Shown here: one piece after another, positions 24,481 through 29,368 of the stretch
How positions within the stretch are numbered: position 1 is the stretch's first letter
Layout of the letters: every line of letters begins with the position of its first letter
DNA from: UBA5314 sp039679855
GTDB lineage: Bacteria > Bacillota > Syntrophomonadia > Syntrophomonadales > Syntrophomonadaceae
Length of the DNA stretch: 29,368 nucleotides
Reading direction: 5' to 3'
NCBI GenBank assembly: GCA_039679855.1
Contig: JBDKUE010000077.1
Span: 1 to 29,368 of the forward strand
The notes under the pieces: generated by a model
Databases searched by the model: none
Told to the model about the DNA's origin: nothing
What the model saw: only the letters and a program-made list of their open reading frames with translations
Position numbers and translations under genes: made by a program

Positions 24481-25392
24481 ATGAGTAATGAGCTAGAAAA
24501 ACGCTATGATTTCGTAATCTTCTTTGACGTAAAAGACGGTAATCCCAACGGCGATCCGGATGCCGGCAATCTGCCCCGGGTGGATGCCGAAACGGGGCAT
24601 GGATTGATAACCGATGTTTGTTTAAAAAGAAAAGTAAGGAATTACGTGGGACTCAAAATGAGAGAAGAACCGCCATATGGGATTTTTGTTAAGGAAAAGG
24701 CGATTCTAAACAATACTATTTCACAGGCATACATGAGTTTGGATATAGACCTGGAACAGCCTCCGACTGATCCAAGCGACGGAAAATCCCGTAACAAAAA
24801 AGGACAGGGTCAAGGAAAAGAAATTGACCGAGCCAAACAGTTTTTATGCCGGAATTTCTTTGATATCAGAGCATTTGGTGCAGTTCTTTCAACTGGGGCC
24901 AATGCGGGTCAGGTGCGAGGCCCGATTCAGTTAACCTTTGCCAGATCGGTGGACCCGGTGGTTTCACTGGAACATAGCATTACTCGAATGGCAGTTGCTA
25001 CCGAAGCGGAAGCAGAAAAACAAGGCGGCGATAATCGAACCATGGGGCGAAAGTTTACCGTTCCTTATGGGCTGTATCGGGCGTATGGATTCGTTTCTGC
25101 TCCCCTGGCTAACCAAACCGGTTTTTCAACAGAAGACCTGGAGCTTCTCTGGGAATCGCTAAATAATATGTTTGAACACGATCGTTCTGCTGCCCGGGGA
25201 TTGATGGGTACCCGAAAGCTCATCATTTTTGAACATTCTTCAAAAATGGGGAATGCTCCGGTGCAAAAACTTTTTGATACTATTTCGGTAAAAAAACTAG
25301 AAGCTAATAAACCGGCGCGTGATTTCAGCGATTATGAGATCTCTATTGCGAAAGATGATATACCTTCCGGGGTTCTTGTGCTCGAACGGTAA
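24481..25392 (+). CDS. cas7c: Cas7c (Csd2), Cascade backbone subunit
   Basis: RAMP-fold backbone protein; several copies bind along the crRNA spacer. 303 residues. Seen: YDFVIFFDVKDGNPNGDPDAGNLPRVD, a family hallmark, LITDVCLKRKVRNYV, and FDIRAFGAVLSTG with GQVRGPIQLTFARSVDPV. The only gagagg site is 13 bp from the ATG. Between them lie a start-stop ATG-TAA (24468-24473) and a 3-codon ATG frame (24473-24484) whose TGA overlaps this ATG, so initiation may be by re-initiation. A gap of 51 bp from cas8c is the second largest in the operon body. Confidence 0.95.
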   Translation: MSNELEKRYDFVIFFDVKDGNPNGDPDAGNLPRVDAETGHGLITDVCLKRKVRNYVGLKMREEPPYGIFVKEKAILNNTISQAYMSLDIDLEQPPTDPSDGKSRNKKGQGQGKEIDRAKQFLCRNFFDIRAFGAVLSTGANAGQVRGPIQLTFARSVDPVVSLEHSITRMAVATEAEAEKQGGDNRTMGRKFTVPYGLYRAYGFVSAPLANQTGFSTEDLELLWESLNNMFEHDRSAARGLMGTRKLIIFEHSSKMGNAPVQKLFDTISVKKLEANKPARDFSDYEISIAKDDIPSGVLVLER

Positions 25393-25393
25393 A

Positions 25394-26095
25394 ATGGCTG
25401 ACCAATATACTGATGAAGACCTCTTGGCTCTTTCCGGAATCCAGCACTATGCCTTTTGCGAGCGGCAATGGGGCTTAATCCATCTTGAGCAGCAATGGCA
25501 GGAAAACCTGAAGACGGCTGAAGGGCACATATTGCATGAACATGTACACGATCCGGATTATAAGGAATCGCGGGTGGGGGTGGTCTCTGCCCGCTCATTG
25601 CCGTTGAAATCTTATTCATTGGGTCTGGCGGGAGTTGCTGATCTGGTCGAATTTGTTCCTTTATCTGATGAGAATGACAGTGCCGGAGTCCTGTTGTCAG
25701 GCCGAAAGGGGCGCTATCAACCGGTGCCGGTCGAATATAAAAGGGGAAAGCCTAAGAAGGATGACCGGGATGCAGTACAGCTATGTGCTCAAGCTATATG
25801 TCTTGAAGAAATGATGTCTGTACAAATTGAGTATGGATACTTATTTTACGGTCAAACCCAGCATCGTCTTGAAGTGGTTTTCAACCATACATTGAGACAG
25901 CGGGTTGAAAGTTTAGTAAAAAACATGCACGACAGCTATGAAGCAGGGAATACGCCGGTTGCTCGCAAGGGAGTAAAATGCAGTCTCTGTTCAATGGAAA
26001 ACATTTGTTTACCGAAGATGATGAGAAAAACCAGGTCAGTCGAGGCTTACCTGAGCGAGATGCTGGGTGAGGTTGATTTAGAAGTTGAAGTGTAA
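25394..26095 (+). CDS. cas4: Cas4 exonuclease, adaptation protein
   Basis: RecB-family nuclease with an Fe-S cluster that trims prespacers and selects the PAM end together with Cas1-Cas2. 233 residues. Cys22 (YAFCERQWGLIHLE) and the C-terminal CSLCSMENIC provide the cluster ligands. Nuclease motifs are GVADLVEF (Asp), PVEYKRGKPK (Glu-x-Lys) and QLCAQAICLEE (motif III Gln). The ATG at 25394 lies one base after the cas7c stop with no good binding site, suggesting translational coupling. Standard for I-C. Confidence 0.95.
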   Translation: MADQYTDEDLLALSGIQHYAFCERQWGLIHLEQQWQENLKTAEGHILHEHVHDPDYKESRVGVVSARSLPLKSYSLGLAGVADLVEFVPLSDENDSAGVLLSGRKGRYQPVPVEYKRGKPKKDDRDAVQLCAQAICLEEMMSVQIEYGYLFYGQTQHRLEVVFNHTLRQRVESLVKNMHDSYEAGNTPVARKGVKCSLCSMENICLPKMMRKTRSVEAYLSEMLGEVDLEVEV

Positions 26096-26109
26096 ACAAG
26101 GAGTGCGCC

Positions 26110-27141
26110 ATGAGGAAGCTAATGAACGTACTTTATGTAACGACTCCAGAGGCATATCTGGCCAAAGACGGTGAAAATGTTGTCGTTCGAGTGGAGGATA
26201 ACATCCTTGGCAGGGTGCCAATACATATTCTGGAGGGCATAGTTACCTTTGGGTATATGGGTGCCAGTCCACGGTTAATGGGACTTTGTGCAGAGCGAGG
26301 AGTTTCACTGTCCTTTTTATCCAGTTTCGGCAAGTTCATGGCCCGGGTCGAAGGCCCTGTCTCTGGCAATGTATTATTAAGACGCCGGCAGTATAGACTT
26401 GCCGATGATCCCAGTATGTCAACCAAAATAGCGTCCACAATTGTTCTGGGCAAAGTATTGAACTGCCGAACAGTGCTATTAAGAGCAGTTCGTGATCACC
26501 GCGAGAAAATCGACAGCGGAAAACTTCAGCAAAGCATTACCAAAATGGCCTACCAGGTCAAAAAGCTTGAAAAGTGCAGGTATCTGGACACTGTCAGGGG
26601 AATTGAAGGAGACGCAGCACAAGCCTATTTTTCATGCTTTTCCGAACTTGTTTTAGAAAATAAGAATTACTTTTCTTTTAGCGGTCGCAGCAGGCGTCCG
26701 CCACTCGATAATATGAACGCTTTAATATCATTTTTATATACCCTTCTTGTTCATGATACCAGGTCAGCCCTTGAGACCGTAGGCCTGGATCCAGCTGTTG
26801 GGTTTCTCCATCGGGATAGACCCGGGAGGCCAAGTCTGGCATTAGATTTAATTGAAGAGTTACGGCCGGTAATGGCTGATCGACTGGCATTTTCGTTAAT
26901 AAATCGAAAACAGATTAATGAGAATGGCTTCGTGCGAAACGAAAGTGGGGGTGTGGTCATGAACGACGAAACTAGAAAGATCATATTGACTGCCTGGCAA
27001 AAGCGCAAGCAAGAAGAGATAACCCACCCATTTTTAGAAGAAAAGGTAGAGGTTGGGTTGCTTCCTTACATTCAGGCGTTGCTGATGGCCAGATACTTGC
27101 GTGGTGATTTGGATGGTTATCCGGTGTTCATATGGAGATAA
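26110..27141 (+). CDS. cas1: Cas1 integrase
   Basis: Metal-dependent integrase that inserts new spacers at the leader-proximal repeat, in a complex with Cas2. 343 residues. An N-terminal beta domain (MNVLYVTTPEAYLAKDGE) precedes the helical domain, with the metal ligands Glu166 (RGIEGDAAQAYF), His234 (GFLHRDRPGRPSLALDL) and Asp246. An aaggag site lies 7 bp before the ATG. All active-site residues are present, in line with an array that looks recently active. Confidence 0.97.
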   Translation: MRKLMNVLYVTTPEAYLAKDGENVVVRVEDNILGRVPIHILEGIVTFGYMGASPRLMGLCAERGVSLSFLSSFGKFMARVEGPVSGNVLLRRRQYRLADDPSMSTKIASTIVLGKVLNCRTVLLRAVRDHREKIDSGKLQQSITKMAYQVKKLEKCRYLDTVRGIEGDAAQAYFSCFSELVLENKNYFSFSGRSRRPPLDNMNALISFLYTLLVHDTRSALETVGLDPAVGFLHRDRPGRPSLALDLIEELRPVMADRLAFSLINRKQINENGFVRNESGGVVMNDETRKIILTAWQKRKQEEITHPFLEEKVEVGLLPYIQALLMARYLRGDLDGYPVFIWR

Positions 27142-27173
27142 ACACCTGAAAAAGTGATTGAGGTGTTGAAAAA

Positions 27174-27464
27174 ATGATGGTTTTGATAACTTATGATGTT
27201 AGCACCAGTTCCAGCGGGGGCCAAAAGCGCTTGCGTAAAGTTGCAAAAGAATGTGTCAACTTCGGTCAAAGGGTGCAAAAGTCGGTTTTTGAATGTCTTC
27301 TGGATCCAGCCCAGTTTGCTAATCTCAAGAACCGTTTGGAGAAAATCATCGATGAGGAGCAGGATAGTATTCGTATATATTACTTGGGCAACAACTGGAA
27401 ACGCAGAGTGGACCATATTGGGTTGAAAGAAAGCTACGACCCGGAGGGGACATTGTTACTATAA
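27174..27464 (+). CDS. cas2: Cas2 adaptation protein
   Basis: Small ferredoxin-fold dimer that bridges two Cas1 dimers and measures the prespacer. 96 residues. The first strand MMVLITYDVST carries the conserved Asp8. The rest shows RRxRK-type basic residues, VQKSVFECLLDPAQF, and the C-terminal strand that pairs with Cas1. gaggtg lies 8 bp before the first ATG (27174); a second ATG follows at once. Last cas gene, directly before the CRISPR leader. Confidence 0.97.
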   Translation: MMVLITYDVSTSSSGGQKRLRKVAKECVNFGQRVQKSVFECLLDPAQFANLKNRLEKIIDEEQDSIRIYYLGNNWKRRVDHIGLKESYDPEGTLLL

Positions 27465-27680
27465 TAGCGCGAACCTAAAGCTCTCTTTGAAAACTCAACA
27501 AGAGAACTGTCTGGTGATGGGAGACAGATTCAATAAATTAGTTTAAGGATTCGCGATGCCGATATAACGTAGTTCTCAAAAGTATTTCCAGGTTCTTTGG
27601 CAATTAAATAACATACCTATTCTGGATTCGCGCAAACATTACTTGAACAACCCAATAAATCTCAGGTTTAGATATATACA
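27465..27680 (+). promoter_or_regulatory. CRISPR leader
   Basis: 216 bp of AT-rich non-coding DNA between cas2 and the first repeat, on the side where new spacers enter. It has a ctgtct/agacag hairpin (around 27508-27528) and a near-repeat of ggattcgcg (around 27547 and 27624). A promoter should lie here for the pre-crRNA; the best candidates (TTGGCA at 27597-27602 with TATTCT at 27618-27623, spacing 15) are weak. No gene is present. Confidence 0.8.
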
Positions 27681-29368
27681 GTCGCGCCCTTCGCGGGCGC
27701 GTGGATTGAAACAAAAGTTAGTAGACGGCCACTGGGAATCCCTGAGGTCGCGCCCTTCGCGGGCGCGTGGATTGAAACAATGGCATCCGGATAAATGCGG
27801 GCATACAGTCCTGGTCGCGCCCTTCGCGGGCGCGTGGATTGAAACCTGAAAGACGCGCAGAATGCACAGGCTCAAGCCCGTCGCGCCCTTCGCGGGCGCG
27901 TGGATTGAAACTACGAGATAGCCATAAAAAAATGCCTCGTCTTTGGTCGCGCCCTTCGCGGGCGCGTGGATTGAAACCTTATTAGAATATTTTTTTAACA
28001 GATCAATCAATGTCGCGCCCTTCGCGGGCGCGTGGATTGAAACATATCGCTTTACTACCCAAGATAAAATAGCTTTATAGTCGCGCCCTTCGCGGGCGCG
28101 TGGATTGAAACCCTCTAACACTGTTCTGCTGGGCTGGGCAGTGCTGTCGCGCCCTTCGCGGGCGCGTGGATTGAAACGGTATCTGCGCCCGTAGAGCGTA
28201 TCTCCATAGGGTCGCGCCCTTCGCGGGCGCGTGGATTGAAACAAAAGCAGCGCATCCCCATGCAGGTCGTAACCAGGGTCGCGCCCTTCGCGGGCGCGTG
28301 GATTGAAACAATTTGGTTCTGAATACCACCGTTTGCCCACCAGGGTCGCGCCCTTCGCGGGCGCGTGGATTGAAACAATTTCCCCCAATGCCTTTAGTAT
28401 TTCCCGCCCCGTCGCGCCCTTCGCGGGCGCGTGGATTGAAACCTATGGCTTGCCATTGCCACCGTTGCCTTGGGGGGTCGCGCCCTTCGCGGGCGCGTGG
28501 ATTGAAACGGGCTAGGTGTGGCCCTAATCGGAGAATAAGGAGGTCGCGCCCTTCGCGGGCGCGTGGATTGAAACTTAAAATATCGGATGAGGAAAAAGCT
28601 CTAAAAGCGTCGCGCCCTTCGCGGGCGCGTGGATTGAAACGCTAATAAGCATACTGGGATATATTTTCACCTGCGTCGCGCCCTTCGCGGGCGCGTGGAT
28701 TGAAACTAGTTCATCTCACCACTTAGAAGCAAACCAATCTGTCGCGCCCTTCGCGGGCGCGTGGATTGAAACTTGATCCCTGTTTCGCCAGTATCGATCT
28801 TTGCATGTCGCGCCCTTCGCGGGCGCGTGGATTGAAACTTTTGTACTTCCATAGTGTTGAGCTTTACGCCCTTGTCGCGCCCTTCGCGGGCGCGTGGATT
28901 GAAACCATAGATCGCGGCTATTTCCGCACCATTGAACAGTCGCGCCCTTCGCGGGCGCGTGGATTGAAACTAAGCGTTTCCTCGGTCATTTTGTCGCCCT
29001 CCCTGTCGCGCCCTTCGCGGGCGCGTGGATTGAAACACCAAAAAAGCGAGACTCATTCGTCCAAGCGAAAGTCGCGCCCTTCGCGGGCGCGTGGATTGAA
29101 ACAGCCTAAATATGGCCGAGCCCACCTCGGAACCTGCGTCGCGCCCTTCGCGGGCGCGTGGATTGAAACAAATTTTATAGTCGGAGCAACCGAGGGGGTA
29201 GTATGTGTCGCGCCCTTCGCGGGCGCGTGGATTGAAACATACTGAGACAGATCGCCATGCCAGAACAGATTCAGTCGCGCCCTTCGCGGGCGCGTGGATT
29301 GAAACCTCAACACTGACCTTTTTTAACGTTTCTCTCATGGTCGCGCCCTTCGCGGGCGCGTGGATTGA
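27681..29368 (+). CRISPR. Type I-C CRISPR array, 26 repeats (last cut), 25 spacers
   Basis: 32-bp repeats begin gtcgcgcccttcgcgggcgc and end in the ATTGAAAC handle typical of I-C. They start at 27681, 27747, 27814, 27880, 27946, 28012, 28080, 28146, 28211, 28278, 28345, 28411, 28477, 28543, 28609, 28675, 28741, 28807, 28874, 28939, 29005, 29071, 29138, 29207, 29274 and 29340. I see no difference between copies. The hairpin CGCGCCC/GGGCGCG around TTCGC is the Cas5c cutting site. Spacers are 33-37 bp, mostly 34; none repeats another. Transcription runs plus, from the leader. The array continues beyond the window. Confidence 0.99.

Noticed and set aside
27639..29338. Several open frames of 60-250 codons on both strands within the array, with repeated SIHAPAKGAT, FNPRAREGRD or RPSRARGLK
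   Set aside because: These are translations of the CRISPR repeat in different frames, a known annotation artefact.

Overview
The window looks like chromosomal DNA of a Gram-positive, Firmicutes-type anaerobe, most likely a clostridium. Evidence: strong AGGAGG-type ribosome binding sites, many GTG and TTG starts, intrinsic hairpin-plus-T-run terminators, a FabK-type enoyl-ACP reductase inside a fab-acc cluster, a Firmicutes holin-like mini-toxin and a type I-C CRISPR-Cas locus. A butyrate-metabolising lineage such as Syntrophomonadaceae would suit the CoA-transferase and the FabK-like flavoenzyme, but this is only a guess. No rRNA or tRNA gene was seen.

Layout. 1-1.66 kb: 3' part of groEL and its terminator. 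1.95-4.32 kb: an acetyl-CoA hydrolase/4-hydroxybutyrate CoA-transferase-type gene (+) converging on a FabK/nitronate-monooxygenase-type flavin oxidoreductase (-), with a shared bidirectional terminator. 4.5-12.04 kb: a tightly packed fatty-acid synthesis operon, fabH-fabK-fabD-fabG-acpP-fabF-fabZ-accD-accA, with overlapping or nearly abutting genes and what looks like a second promoter before acpP. accB and accC are not in it. 12.03-12.43 kb: a 397-bp non-coding element with 20-bp terminal inverted repeats and an internal array of repeated hairpins; it touches accA and supplies its stop codon. 12.5-14.0 kb: glnA (-). 14.2-17.15 kb: a membrane-anchored LolA-like protein, then hpt-guaA (GMP supply by salvage and by XMP amination).

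17.2-29.4 kb is an accessory region directly after guaA, a known integration hotspot. It starts with a decayed tyrosine recombinase and continues with a Phd/YefM-ParE toxin-antitoxin pair. Next comes a very small holin-like toxin gene on the minus strand (26 aa), whose predicted mRNA 5' and 3' ends are complementary: a probable type I toxin-antitoxin locus. A leader with three mini-ORFs and a terminator-like hairpin precedes a complete type I-C operon, cas3-cas5c-cas8c(cas11c)-cas7c-cas4-cas1-cas2. A 216-bp leader and a CRISPR array follow, with 26 identical-looking 32-bp repeats (the last cut by the window end) and 25 spacers of 33-37 bp. A strong internal ribosome binding site in cas8c marks the separately translated Cas11c.

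The parts most worth a second look are the holin-like toxin locus (19.1-19.4 kb), the hairpin-array element after accA, the attenuator-like leader of the cas operon and the dead recombinase next to guaA.
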